Positions 1 through 7,840 of a DNA stretch of 64,000 nt are shown here, piece by piece; positions within the stretch are counted from its first letter, which is position 1; every line of letters begins with the position of its first letter. Source of the DNA: Dyella jiangningensis (GTDB taxonomy: Bacteria > Pseudomonadota > Gammaproteobacteria > Xanthomonadales > Rhodanobacteraceae); assembly GCA_000632805.1 (NCBI GenBank), contig CP007444.1, positions 4,080,772-4,144,771 on the forward strand, written 5' to 3'. The translations under genes and the position numbers were made by a program. The notes under the pieces are model-generated. The model saw only the letters and a list, made by a program, of their open reading frames with translations, was not told the origin of the DNA and searched no databases.

Positions 1-1508
1 TGTACGACAACGACGGTTTCAACGCGCTGCTCAACGCGCATGCACGCTGGCTGGACGGCAGCGCGATGGTGAACCGCGCGAATGCGATCCCGCTGGGCAG
101 CGACAGCTTCGTGCCGGGCTTCCAGCGCGACACGGTGTATCAGGACGGCCGCAATCGCCAGCACCTGTTCTCGTGGGGCAGCAATGCGCACCTCACCTGG
201 AATTTCGGCGACTACACGTTCACCTCGATCACCGGTTTCGAGAAGGCCACCACGTACAGCCTGGGCGACGTGGACGGCGGCATCGCCATTCCGCTGAACC
301 CGAGCCAGGACAAGTACGTCACGCCGTTCCCGTCGGAAACGGCCGATGCGCTGCCGCACGACAACCAGATCACGCAGGAATTCCGCCTCGCCAGCAATCC
401 GCAGGATCAGCTGAACTGGCAGGTGGGCACGTACTACTTCTACGAAGACATCGCGATCGCCAACTACGACTACGCGACGCTCAACAACCACGCGATGGAC
501 GGCTATGCGGTGCAGAGCCAGACCACGCGCGCATGGGCGGGCTTCGGTTCGGTGGACTATCGCCTCACCGACAGCTTCGACGTACGCGCCGGTGCGCGTT
601 ACTCGCATGACTCGCGCGACTTCCACGTGGACCGCATCCTGTCGCCGATCGGCGGCGGCCCGCTGTCGCTGAGCGCCAACCCGCATGACGCGCGCTGGAG
701 CGGCGACCTGACGGGCACGTGGACGCTCAACCCGAACGTCAACGTGTACGGCCGCATCGCCAACGGCTTCCGCGCACCGAGCGTGCAGGGTCGCGTGCTG
801 TTCGCCGACTTCATCTCGCAGGCCAAGCCCGAGACGATCACCTCGTACGAACTGGGCGTGAAGACCACCGGCATGGACAACCGCCTGCGCTTCAATGCGG
901 ACGTCTACAACTACATCATGCACAACGAGCAACTCACCGCGGTGGGCGGCGACATCAACGTCACGCGCCTGATCAACGCGAAGAAGACGGAAGGCTACGG
1001 CGCCGAGTTCGACCTCGAAGCCTATGTCACGCCGAACTTCATCCTCACCGCCGGCGGCAGCTACAACCACACCGAGTTGAAGGATCCGACCCTCGCCGTA
1101 GCCGTGTGCGGCTCGGGCTGCACGGTGACCGACCCGCTCAATGCGCAGGGCAACGCGCTGGTGGACGGCAATCCGCTGCCGAACGCACCGAAGTGGATCG
1201 GCAACCTCACGGCGCGCTACGGCATCCCGTACGGCGAGAGCGGCGAGTTCTTCTTCTACACCGACTGGAGCTACCGCAGCGACGTGAACTTCTTCCTGTA
1301 CCAGTCGGAAGAGTTCCGCGGCAAGCCGATGCTCGAGGGTGGCGTGCGCGTGGGCTACAACTGGGATTTCGGCAAGCGCGAAATCGCCCTGTACGGCCGC
1401 AACATCACCAACAAGCAATACATCACCGGTGCGATCGACTTCAACAACCGCACCGCGTTCGTCAACGACCCGCGCATCCTCGGCGTGGAGTTCCGCGCCG
1501 ACTTCTGA
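1..1508 (+). CDS. TonB-dependent receptor, C-terminal part (5' end outside window)
   Basis: The reading frame is open from base 3 and gives 501 residues of an outer-membrane beta-barrel. Visible features are alternating aromatic-rich strands, the phrase GRIANGFRAPSVQGR typical of TonB-dependent receptor barrels, a region with ITSYELGVKTT, and a C-terminus ending in EFRADF with the terminal aromatic residue expected for BAM recognition. The plug domain and signal peptide lie upstream of the window, so the ligand (siderophore, carbohydrate or other) cannot be told. A disulfide-type pair, CGSGC, sits in one extracellular loop. A strong intrinsic terminator follows, so this is the last gene of its transcript. 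Family call is secure, substrate unknown. Confidence 0.93.
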   Translation, partial: YDNDGFNALLNAHARWLDGSAMVNRANAIPLGSDSFVPGFQRDTVYQDGRNRQHLFSWGSNAHLTWNFGDYTFTSITGFEKATTYSLGDVDGGIAIPLNPSQDKYVTPFPSETADALPHDNQITQEFRLASNPQDQLNWQVGTYYFYEDIAIANYDYATLNNHAMDGYAVQSQTTRAWAGFGSVDYRLTDSFDVRAGARYSHDSRDFHVDRILSPIGGGPLSLSANPHDARWSGDLTGTWTLNPNVNVYGRIANGFRAPSVQGRVLFADFISQAKPETITSYELGVKTTGMDNRLRFNADVYNYIMHNEQLTAVGGDINVTRLINAKKTEGYGAEFDLEAYVTPNFILTAGGSYNHTELKDPTLAVAVCGSGCTVTDPLNAQGNALVDGNPLPNAPKWIGNLTARYGIPYGESGEFFFYTDWSYRSDVNFFLYQSEEFRGKPMLEGGVRVGYNWDFGKREIALYGRNITNKQYITGAIDFNNRTAFVNDPRILGVEFRADF

Positions 1509-1533
1509 GGTCGCGGACGACGATCGTCCCTGG

Positions 1534-1565
1534 AAGGGAGCGGCCTGGCCGCTCCCTTCTTTTTT
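1534..1565 (+). terminator. Rho-independent terminator of the TonB-dependent receptor gene
   Basis: An 11-bp perfect stem (AAGGGAGCGGC at 1534-1544 pairing with 1548-1558), a 3-base loop, then C and a run of six T. It lies 26 bases after the stop codon. Confidence 0.9.
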
Positions 1566-1630
1566 GCGCCCCATGCGCCACGGCGCACCGGCTTGTTGCA
1601 GAATCCGGTTTCTCCAGAAGGGGCCACTGC

Positions 1631-2479
1631 GTGAACCACCCAGGCGACCATCGCAATGACGGCCAGTTCGTCACCATGCCCGACGGCCAGGCGCTGTTCG
1701 TGCGGGACTGGCCGCATGCGCGTGCGCATGACGCGGTGCTGATCGTGCACGGGCTGGGCGAGCACAGCGGCCGTTACGAGCGGCTGGCCCAGTGGTTCCA
1801 CACCCGCGGCTACGCGGTACGCAGCTACGACCAGCGCGGCCACGGCCGCACGCCCGGTGCGCGCGGCGCCCTGAGCCATGCCGACGACCTGCTGGAAGAC
1901 CTGGCCACCGTCTACAACGGCTACGCCACCACCCTGCCCCGCCCGCCGCTGCTGCTCGGCCACAGCATGGGCGGCCTGGTGGCTGCACGTGCCGTGCTGG
2001 ATAGGCGTGTACGTCCGCCGGCCATGGTGCTGTCGTCGCCGGCATTGAGGACGTGGGAATCGAAGTTCATGCAGCGGCTGGCCGGGGCGCTGGCCAAGGT
2101 GGCGCCTAACCTGCCGCTGCCGAATGGGCTGCCGTTCGACAAGCTATCGCACGATACCCAGATCGAGCCCGCCTACCGCGGCGACCCGCTGCGGCATGGC
2201 TGGATCACGCCGCGACTCGCCGACTTCATCTTCCGCGCGGGCGACGCCTGTATCGGCGACGCCACCCGGCTGGCCGTACCCACGCTGTTGCTGGTGGCCG
2301 GATCGGACAAACTGGTCGATCCCTCCGGCAGCCGCGATTTCTCCGCCGCCGCCTGGGCGGGCAACCATCTCACCACGCGCTATTTCGATGCGCTGTACCA
2401 CGAGCTGTTCAACGAGGCCGAGCCGGCGAGAAGCCAGGTGTTGAAGCAGCTGGGGGATTGGTTGCAGAAGCGGGCGTAA
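1631..2479 (+). CDS. alpha/beta hydrolase, monoacylglycerol lipase / lysophospholipase-like
   Basis: A 282-residue serine hydrolase of the Hydrolase_4 (lysophospholipase, PldB-like) group. The oxyanion region is IVHGLGEHSGRYERL, followed by YDQRGHGRTPG, the nucleophile elbow GHSMGG, an acid-bearing VAGSDKLVD and a catalytic-His segment ALYHELFNE. No signal peptide, so a cytoplasmic role on monoacylglycerols or lysophospholipids is likely. I chose the GTG start because AGAAGGGG lies about 7 bases before it; an in-frame ATG at 1676 is the alternative. The frame is open far upstream, but that part is antisense-like translation of the receptor gene. It is monocistronic, between a terminator and a repeat cluster. 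Confidence 0.85.
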   Translation: MNHPGDHRNDGQFVTMPDGQALFVRDWPHARAHDAVLIVHGLGEHSGRYERLAQWFHTRGYAVRSYDQRGHGRTPGARGALSHADDLLEDLATVYNGYATTLPRPPLLLGHSMGGLVAARAVLDRRVRPPAMVLSSPALRTWESKFMQRLAGALAKVAPNLPLPNGLPFDKLSHDTQIEPAYRGDPLRHGWITPRLADFIFRAGDACIGDATRLAVPTLLLVAGSDKLVDPSGSRDFSAAAWAGNHLTTRYFDALYHELFNEAEPARSQVLKQLGDWLQKRA

Positions 2480-2499
2480 GCCGCCCCTGCCAAGCCCTT

Positions 2500-2581
2500 T
2501 GTAGGAGCGCACCCTATGCGCGACAAACCTACGGAGCGGAACGACGAATCTCCGCGGTCGCGCACTGGGTGCGCCCCTACA
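2500..2581. repeat. REP-pair (BIME-like) repeat, copy 1 of a tandem triplet
   Basis: About 82 bp. It begins with TGTAGGAGCGCACCC and ends with the inverted form GGGTGCGCCCCTACA, with a conserved centre reading CGACGAATCTCCGCGG. Each arm also holds a small hyphenated palindrome (GCGCACCC..TGCGC). The layout is that of a bacterial interspersed mosaic element made of two inverted REP units. Confidence 0.85.
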
Positions 2582-2618
2582 AGAAGCCGTGGATCCCGCC
2601 CCAAGGCGTCGTCTTTCC

Positions 2619-2701
2619 TGTGGGAGCGCACCCTGTGCGCGACAAGCCTACGAAGTGGTAACGACGAACCTCTGCGGTCGCCCACAGGGTGGGCTCCCAC
2701 A
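2619..2701. repeat. REP-pair (BIME-like) repeat, copy 2 of a tandem triplet
   Basis: Same architecture as its neighbours: TGTGGGAGCGCACCCTGTGC at the left and the inverted unit ending in GGCTCCCACA at the right, with the centre CGACGAACCTCTGCGG. The copies start 119 and 122 bp apart. Confidence 0.85.
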
Positions 2702-2740
2702 AGCTCCTTTTCGCCGCGCACTAACGCACTCTTCTTTCCC

Positions 2741-2822
2741 TGTGGGAGCGCACCCAGTGCGCGAAAAGCCCACGGAGCGGGACGACGAATCTCCGCGGTC
2801 GCACACTAGGTGCGCTCCTACA
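2741..2822. repeat. REP-pair (BIME-like) repeat, copy 3 of a tandem triplet
   Basis: The left unit starts TGTGGGAGCGCACCCAGTGC and the right inverted unit ends GTGCGCTCCTACA. Together the three copies fill nearly all of the 354-bp gap between the hydrolase and the CDF transporter. No gene is visible in the gap. Confidence 0.85.
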
Positions 2823-2833
2823 GAAAAAACGAG

Positions 2834-3736
2834 TTACATCCACTCGCGTTTGCCGGTGAATACGATGGTGAGCCATTCGACGCGGATGTCGCTGCCCAGG
2901 CGATGGGCGATCTGGCTGCGTACTTCATCGATCGATTCCATCGTGCCCAGCGGGCGCGACGGGTCGACCAGGATGTGGATGTCGATGAAGCGCATGCGGC
3001 CCATCTTGGCGACATAACTGGTGAAGTCGAGGTAGTTGCGTTCGTGCACCATCGCCTTCATCACGGCACGCACGCGCTGGTCCAGCGCGTCGGGCGCCAG
3101 CTGCAGCACTTCGCGCAGCGCCTGCCACAGGCTGCCCAGCGGCAACGGTAGCAGGACGACGACGAGCAGCAGCAAGATTGCGGAGTCGATGTAGCGCGTC
3201 CAGTGATCGAGCGTGCCGCCCTTGATGACCGCGGCCAGCGCAAAGCCTATCAACACCGCGACGCTGATGCAGCCGCCGATCAGCCATCCGCGCGCATCCA
3301 GTTGCACCAGCACCGAACCCAGCAGCTTCGACTGGCGGTTCATCTGGTAGGCCATGCCCATGCTGACCACGCTCATCACTACCGCCCATGCGGCGCCGAG
3401 GCCAAAGGCGATCTCATGGCCGCCGGTGAGCAGGTCATGCAAGGCCGTGAAGGCGGCATAGCTGCAGATGGCGGTGAGCACGGTGGCGTTGAACACCACC
3501 ATCAACGGTTCCAGGTGCCAGTAGCCGAACTGGAAACGTCGGCTGCCTTCGCTGGCTACCAGGCGTGACACCAGCAGCGAGCCGCCGGTAAGCACGACAT
3601 CGACCAGCGAGTAGAAGCCGTCGAACGCAATCGCTTGCGAACGCATCAACAAGCCGACCGCCACGCAAGCGACGCCGACCACGAATGTGACAAGGATCGA
3701 CAGGCGCAGCTGGCGTTGTTCGCGAGTGGTGTCCAT
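2834..3736 (-). CDS. cation diffusion facilitator (CDF) family transporter
   Basis: A 300-residue inner-membrane protein with about six transmembrane segments and a C-terminal cytoplasmic domain (from about residue 205) of the CDF dimerisation type. The first metal-site helix reads AFDGFYSLVDVVLTGGSLL; the classical first acidic or His position is Tyr here, with Asp four residues later. The fifth helix region shows YIDSAILLLL. Metal specificity (Zn, Fe, Mn or other) cannot be read from this non-canonical pattern. I chose the ATG; an in-frame TTG at 3763 would add nine residues. The gene is divergent from the dehydrogenase operon, sharing a 214-bp spacer with a palindrome. Confidence 0.85.
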   Translation of the reverse strand: MDTTREQRQLRLSILVTFVVGVACVAVGLLMRSQAIAFDGFYSLVDVVLTGGSLLVSRLVASEGSRRFQFGYWHLEPLMVVFNATVLTAICSYAAFTALHDLLTGGHEIAFGLGAAWAVVMSVVSMGMAYQMNRQSKLLGSVLVQLDARGWLIGGCISVAVLIGFALAAVIKGGTLDHWTRYIDSAILLLLVVVLLPLPLGSLWQALREVLQLAPDALDQRVRAVMKAMVHERNYLDFTSYVAKMGRMRFIDIHILVDPSRPLGTMESIDEVRSQIAHRLGSDIRVEWLTIVFTGKREWM

Positions 3737-3791
3737 ACGAGAGCCAGCCCCCAGGGAAGTCAACGGTTACCACAAGTGCACCGCCAAAACG

Positions 3792-3806
3792 CCGGCGCTG
3801 CGCCGG
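3792..3806. promoter_or_regulatory. palindrome in the CDF / dehydrogenase divergent spacer (possible operator)
   Basis: CCGGCGC, one base, GCGCCGG: a perfect 7-bp inverted repeat midway between two divergent genes. In DNA of this base composition such palindromes also occur by chance, so the operator role is only a possibility. Confidence 0.3.
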
Positions 3807-3950
3807 TGGCTTCGGGGAGAATTATAGGGTGGAGGCCGCTGTCGCCGCTCCGTGAAAGTCGCCGATGGCGCGGCCTGGTCCCTTCACGTTTTGCTTCCAC
3901 AGCGCGCGCCAGCATGCCCGAAGTCTCTGTGTCATCGCCCGGGTAACGCC

Positions 3951-4664
3951 ATGTCGAACAAGCCCAGTTCGCGGTCACGTCGCGACTTTCTGCGTCAATC
4001 GATGGTGGCCGTACCCGCGGTTACCTTGCTGGGCGGCTCGACCCTGGCGCAGCCGCAACAGGCGGCAACACCCGCGGCGGGCGCTGCCTACACGCCACGC
4101 TATTTCAATGCCGCGGAATGGGAGTTCCTGCAGGCGGCCGTGGATCGGCTGATTCCGGCGAACGAGGATGGACCCGGCGCGGTGGAAGCAGGCGTGCCCG
4201 AGTTCATCGATCGCCAGATGGAAGACACCTACGGGCATGGCGGCTACTGGTACATGCAGGGTCCGTTCGCACCCGACACGCCGCCGACGCTGGGCTACCA
4301 GCTGCGCTTCACGCCGCGCGACATGTATCGCACGGCCATCGCCGCCATCGACGACTGGTGCCAGAAGCAGCACAGCAAGAAGTTCGCGGCGCTGTCGCCG
4401 GAGGAGCGCGATGGCGTGCTGCACCAGCTGGAGAAAGGCGAGATCAAGCTCGACCAGGTGCCCGCCACGGCATTCTTCACGCAGCTGCTGACCAACACCA
4501 AGGAAGGCTATTTCGCCGACCCCATGTACGGCGGCAACAAGCACATGGGTGCGTGGAAGATGATCGGCTTCCCCGGTGCGCGCGCCGACTACGCCGACTG
4601 GATCGAACAGCCGGGCAAGGTCTATCCGTTCGGCCCCGTGTCGATCCAGGGAGAGAAATCATGA
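3951..4664 (+). CDS. gluconate 2-dehydrogenase subunit 3-like protein (Tat-exported small subunit)
   Basis: A 237-residue protein of the gluconate 2-dehydrogenase subunit 3 family. The N-terminus carries a twin-arginine signal, SRRDFLRQS, followed by a hydrophobic stretch and an Ala-rich linker. The mature part starts YFNAAEWEFLQAAVDRLIP, the usual opening of this family. In known three-component dehydrogenases this subunit is exported by Tat together with the flavoprotein, which has no signal of its own. It overlaps the next gene by four bases (ATGA), a translationally coupled arrangement. The substrate may be gluconate, 2-ketogluconate, a polyol or fructose; the sequence does not settle this. 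Confidence 0.88.
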   Translation: MSNKPSSRSRRDFLRQSMVAVPAVTLLGGSTLAQPQQAATPAAGAAYTPRYFNAAEWEFLQAAVDRLIPANEDGPGAVEAGVPEFIDRQMEDTYGHGGYWYMQGPFAPDTPPTLGYQLRFTPRDMYRTAIAAIDDWCQKQHSKKFAALSPEERDGVLHQLEKGEIKLDQVPATAFFTQLLTNTKEGYFADPMYGGNKHMGAWKMIGFPGARADYADWIEQPGKVYPFGPVSIQGEKS

Positions 4665-6436
4665 TGCGCATGAAACCGGTCGACGTGGTAATCGTCGGCT
4701 TCGGGTGGACTGGCGCGATCATGGGCATGGAACTCACCGAGGCCGGCCTCAATGTGCTCGCCCTGGAGCGAGGCACGTATCGCGATACCTCGCCGGATTT
4801 CACCTATCCGCACAATGCGGATGAACTCGCCTACGGCATTCGCGGCAACCTGTTCCAGCCGCTGGCGAAGGAAACCATCACCATTCGCCACGCGCTCACC
4901 GAGACGGCAGTGCCTTATCGGCAATACGGTTCGTTCCTGCTCGGCAACAACGTCGGCGGCGCGGGCATCCACTGGAACGGCCAGCACTATCGTCCGTCGC
5001 CGGAAGACCTGGTGTTCGAAAGCCACAACCGGCAGCGCTATGGCGCGAAGTTCATGCCGGCGGACATGCAAATCCAGGACTACGGCGTGACCTACGACGA
5101 GCTCGAGCCGTTCCTCGAACAGTTCGAGTACCTGTGCGGCACGTCGGGGCGCGCGGGCAACCTCAACGGCGAGATCAAGGAAGGCGGCAACCCGTTCGAA
5201 GGGCCACGCAAGCGCGAGTATCCCAACCCGCCGGTGGCCAGCAACTACGGCGCGAAGCTGTTCGCCGATGCGGCGCGCTCACTCGGCCACAAGCCTTTTC
5301 CGCAGCCGTCGTCGAACGCTTCGCAACCCTATACCAACCCGCATGGCGTGCGCCTGGGTCCGTGCAACCTTTGCGGCTACTGCGAGCGTTTCGGCTGCTT
5401 CATGTATTCCAAGGCGTCGCCGCAAACCACGATCCTGCCGGTGCTGATGCGCAAGCCTAATTTCGCGCTGCGCACGCAGAGCCACGTCATCAAGGTCAAC
5501 CTCGACAACACGGGCAAGCGCGCCACCGGCGTCACCTACATCGATGCGCAAGGCCAGCAGGTGGAGCAGCCGGCCGACCTGGTCATCGTGGCCGCGTTCC
5601 AGATGCATAACGTGCGCCTGATGCTGCTCTCGGGCATCGGTACGCCGTACGACCCGAACACCGGCAAGGGCGTGATCGGCAAGAACTACGCGTACCAGAT
5701 GATGAGCAACGTCAACGTCTTCTTCGACAAGGACGTGGCGATCAACCCGTTCATCGGCGCGGGCTCGGGCGGCAACCAGATCATCGACGACTTCAACTCC
5801 GACCACTTCGACCACGGGCCGCATGGTTTCATCGGCGGCGGTTACATCCTCGGCGGACAGACGGGCGGCCGCCCGATCCAGCAGTTGTTGCTGCCACCGG
5901 GCACGCCGAGCTGGGGCGAGAAGTGGAAGCGCGCGGCGAAGGACAGCTACCTGCATACCACCGGCGTGCAGACGCATGGCTCGGTGATGTCGTATCGCGA
6001 TCGCTATCTCGATCTGGACCCGACCTACAAGGACAGCTTCGGCCTGCCGCTGTTGCGCCTCACTTTCGACTGGCACGACAACGAATACAAGATGACGCGC
6101 TTCCTCACCGATCGCGCGCAGGAAATCGCCGATGCGATGAAGCCGAAGCAGACGTCGCAGACCATCCGCAAGGCGGGCGATCACTACGATGTGCGGCAAT
6201 ACCAGACCACGCACACCACCGGCGGCGTGATCCAGGGCGCATCACCCGAGACCAGCGCGCTCAACCGCTTCCAGCAGAGCTGGGACGTGCACAACGTGTT
6301 CGTTACCGGCGCGTCGGCGTTTCCGCAGAATCTCGGCTACAACCCGACCGGTCTCATCGGGGGCCTCACGTACATGTCGGCCAAGGCACTGCGTGAGACC
6401 TATCTGAAGAACCCCGGCCCGCTGGTGCAGGCATGA
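4661..6436 (+). CDS. GMC family oxidoreductase, flavoprotein subunit of a membrane dehydrogenase
   Basis: A 591-residue glucose-methanol-choline oxidoreductase. The N-terminal dinucleotide site reads VVIVGFGWTGAIMGMELTEAG, and the C-terminal GMC segment contains FVTGASAFPQNLGYNPTGLI. A Cys cluster, CNLCGYCERFGC (about residues 237-248), is consistent with the extra Cys residues or Fe-S site reported in fructose and gluconate dehydrogenase large subunits. It has no signal peptide, so it would travel to the periplasm with the Tat-bearing small subunit. ATG codons at 4661, 4664 and 4670 are possible starts; the first is coupled to the upstream stop. It feeds electrons to the cytochrome c encoded next. 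Confidence 0.92.
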   Translation: MMRMKPVDVVIVGFGWTGAIMGMELTEAGLNVLALERGTYRDTSPDFTYPHNADELAYGIRGNLFQPLAKETITIRHALTETAVPYRQYGSFLLGNNVGGAGIHWNGQHYRPSPEDLVFESHNRQRYGAKFMPADMQIQDYGVTYDELEPFLEQFEYLCGTSGRAGNLNGEIKEGGNPFEGPRKREYPNPPVASNYGAKLFADAARSLGHKPFPQPSSNASQPYTNPHGVRLGPCNLCGYCERFGCFMYSKASPQTTILPVLMRKPNFALRTQSHVIKVNLDNTGKRATGVTYIDAQGQQVEQPADLVIVAAFQMHNVRLMLLSGIGTPYDPNTGKGVIGKNYAYQMMSNVNVFFDKDVAINPFIGAGSGGNQIIDDFNSDHFDHGPHGFIGGGYILGGQTGGRPIQQLLLPPGTPSWGEKWKRAAKDSYLHTTGVQTHGSVMSYRDRYLDLDPTYKDSFGLPLLRLTFDWHDNEYKMTRFLTDRAQEIADAMKPKQTSQTIRKAGDHYDVRQYQTTHTTGGVIQGASPETSALNRFQQSWDVHNVFVTGASAFPQNLGYNPTGLIGGLTYMSAKALRETYLKNPGPLVQA

Positions 6437-7833
6437 ACGCCGCGGCCCGACGTCGGCATCGACGCGGCGGCGGTGGCGTGCTGCGCGTCATCGTGGTTCT
6501 GGTCGTGCTGGTGGTGCTGGCATGGTTCGCGACAGTGGTCTTCCAGGGCGGCGGCGGTGACGCGTCTGCTTCGGCACCGGCGCCCAACGACGAGCTGATG
6601 AAGCAGGGCGAGTACATCGCGCGCCTCGGCGATTGCGCGGCCTGCCATACCGCGCCCGGCGGCAAGCCGTATGCGGGCGGGCTCGCCATTGCCTCGCCCA
6701 TCGGCACCATCTACAGCACCAACATCACGCCCGATCCGCAGACGGGCATCGGCAACTACACCTATGGACAGTTCGAGCGGGCCGTGCGACGCGGCATCAA
6801 TGCCGCGGGCCACACGCTGTATCCGGCGATGCCGTATCCCTCGTACGCCAAGGTGAGCGATGGCGACATCCAGGCGCTGTACGCGTTCTTCATGCATCGC
6901 GTGACACCGGTGGAGCAGGCCAACCATCGCGAAGACATCCCCTGGCCGCTTTCCATGCGCTGGCCGCTCACCTATTGGCGCTGGCTGTTCGCGCCAAAGG
7001 TCGGTCCGGTGGAAACGGCAGCGACGGGCGACGCTGCACTCGCACGCGGCCAGTACCTGGTCGAAGGGCTCGGACACTGCGGCGCGTGCCACACGCCGCG
7101 CGCCTTCACGCTGCAGGAGAAGTCACTCACACCTGACAGCACCACGTATCTGAGCGGCGGCGTGAATGACAACTGGGTAGCGCCCAGCCTGCGCGGCGAA
7201 CTGGCCAGCGGACTGGGCAGCGTCGATCAGGAAGAGCTGGTCGCCTTGCTGAAGAACGGCCGCTCGTCGCGCAGCGCGATCTTCGGCGGCATGAGCGACG
7301 TGGTCCAGCACAGCACGCAGTTCATGAGCAACGAGGATCTCGCCGCCATCGCGCATTTCCTCAAATCGCTGACGCCCGCACGCCAGGAAGCCGCGCTCAC
7401 GTATGACGCAGCGACGCGCAATGCGCTGTTTGCCGGCAACGTCGACAAGCCCGGAGCCCGGCTCTACGTCGACAACTGCGCCGCCTGCCATCGCACGGAC
7501 GGCCACGGCTATGGCGAAGTCTTTCCCGCACTCGCCAGCAACCCCGCGGTGAATGCGACCGATCCGACATCGCTGGCGCGACTGGTGCTGCATGGCGGCA
7601 CCATGCCGTCCGGCCACGATGCGCCTGCGCAGTTCAGCATGCCCGCGTTCCGCGATCGCCTGAGCGACCAGCAGATCGCGGAGGTGCTGACCTATGTGCG
7701 CTCCAGCTGGGGCAATCGCGGCGGCACCGTCACCGCGTCGAAGGTCTCCGATCTACGCCGACTGCCCGCGCATCAGCAGAACCTGATGACCGGATACGAC
7801 CCGCGCGTGGGTGAACAGCCGACACAGCCCTGA
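6433..7833 (+). CDS. triheme cytochrome c subunit of a gluconate 2-dehydrogenase-type complex
   Basis: A 466-residue periplasmic cytochrome anchored by an N-terminal helix (about residues 17-37). Three CXXCH heme sites are seen at residues 68-72 (CAACH), 216-220 (CGACH) and 349-353 (CAACH), matching the three cytochrome c domains of alcohol, gluconate and fructose dehydrogenase cytochrome subunits. It would pass electrons from the flavoprotein to ubiquinone in the inner membrane. The start overlaps the previous stop (ATGA), so the three subunits form one coupled operon. It ends 8 bp from the convergent efflux gene. Confidence 0.93.
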   Translation: MNAAARRRHRRGGGGVLRVIVVLVVLVVLAWFATVVFQGGGGDASASAPAPNDELMKQGEYIARLGDCAACHTAPGGKPYAGGLAIASPIGTIYSTNITPDPQTGIGNYTYGQFERAVRRGINAAGHTLYPAMPYPSYAKVSDGDIQALYAFFMHRVTPVEQANHREDIPWPLSMRWPLTYWRWLFAPKVGPVETAATGDAALARGQYLVEGLGHCGACHTPRAFTLQEKSLTPDSTTYLSGGVNDNWVAPSLRGELASGLGSVDQEELVALLKNGRSSRSAIFGGMSDVVQHSTQFMSNEDLAAIAHFLKSLTPARQEAALTYDAATRNALFAGNVDKPGARLYVDNCAACHRTDGHGYGEVFPALASNPAVNATDPTSLARLVLHGGTMPSGHDAPAQFSMPAFRDRLSDQQIAEVLTYVRSSWGNRGGTVTASKVSDLRRLPAHQQNLMTGYDPRVGEQPTQP

Positions 7834-7840
7834 CGCGCCG

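Noticed and set aside
719..1630. A long N-terminal extension of the lysophospholipase-like protein, since the frame is open upstream.
   Set aside because: The upstream part overlaps the TonB receptor gene in another frame, crosses a terminator and encodes Arg/Gln-rich nonsense; a ribosome-binding site marks the GTG at 1631.
2500..2822. Regularly spaced repeats that could look like a CRISPR array.
   Set aside because: Units are 82 bp inverted pairs with similar intervening sequence, only three copies, and no cas genes; they are REP-type repeats dispersed elsewhere in the window.
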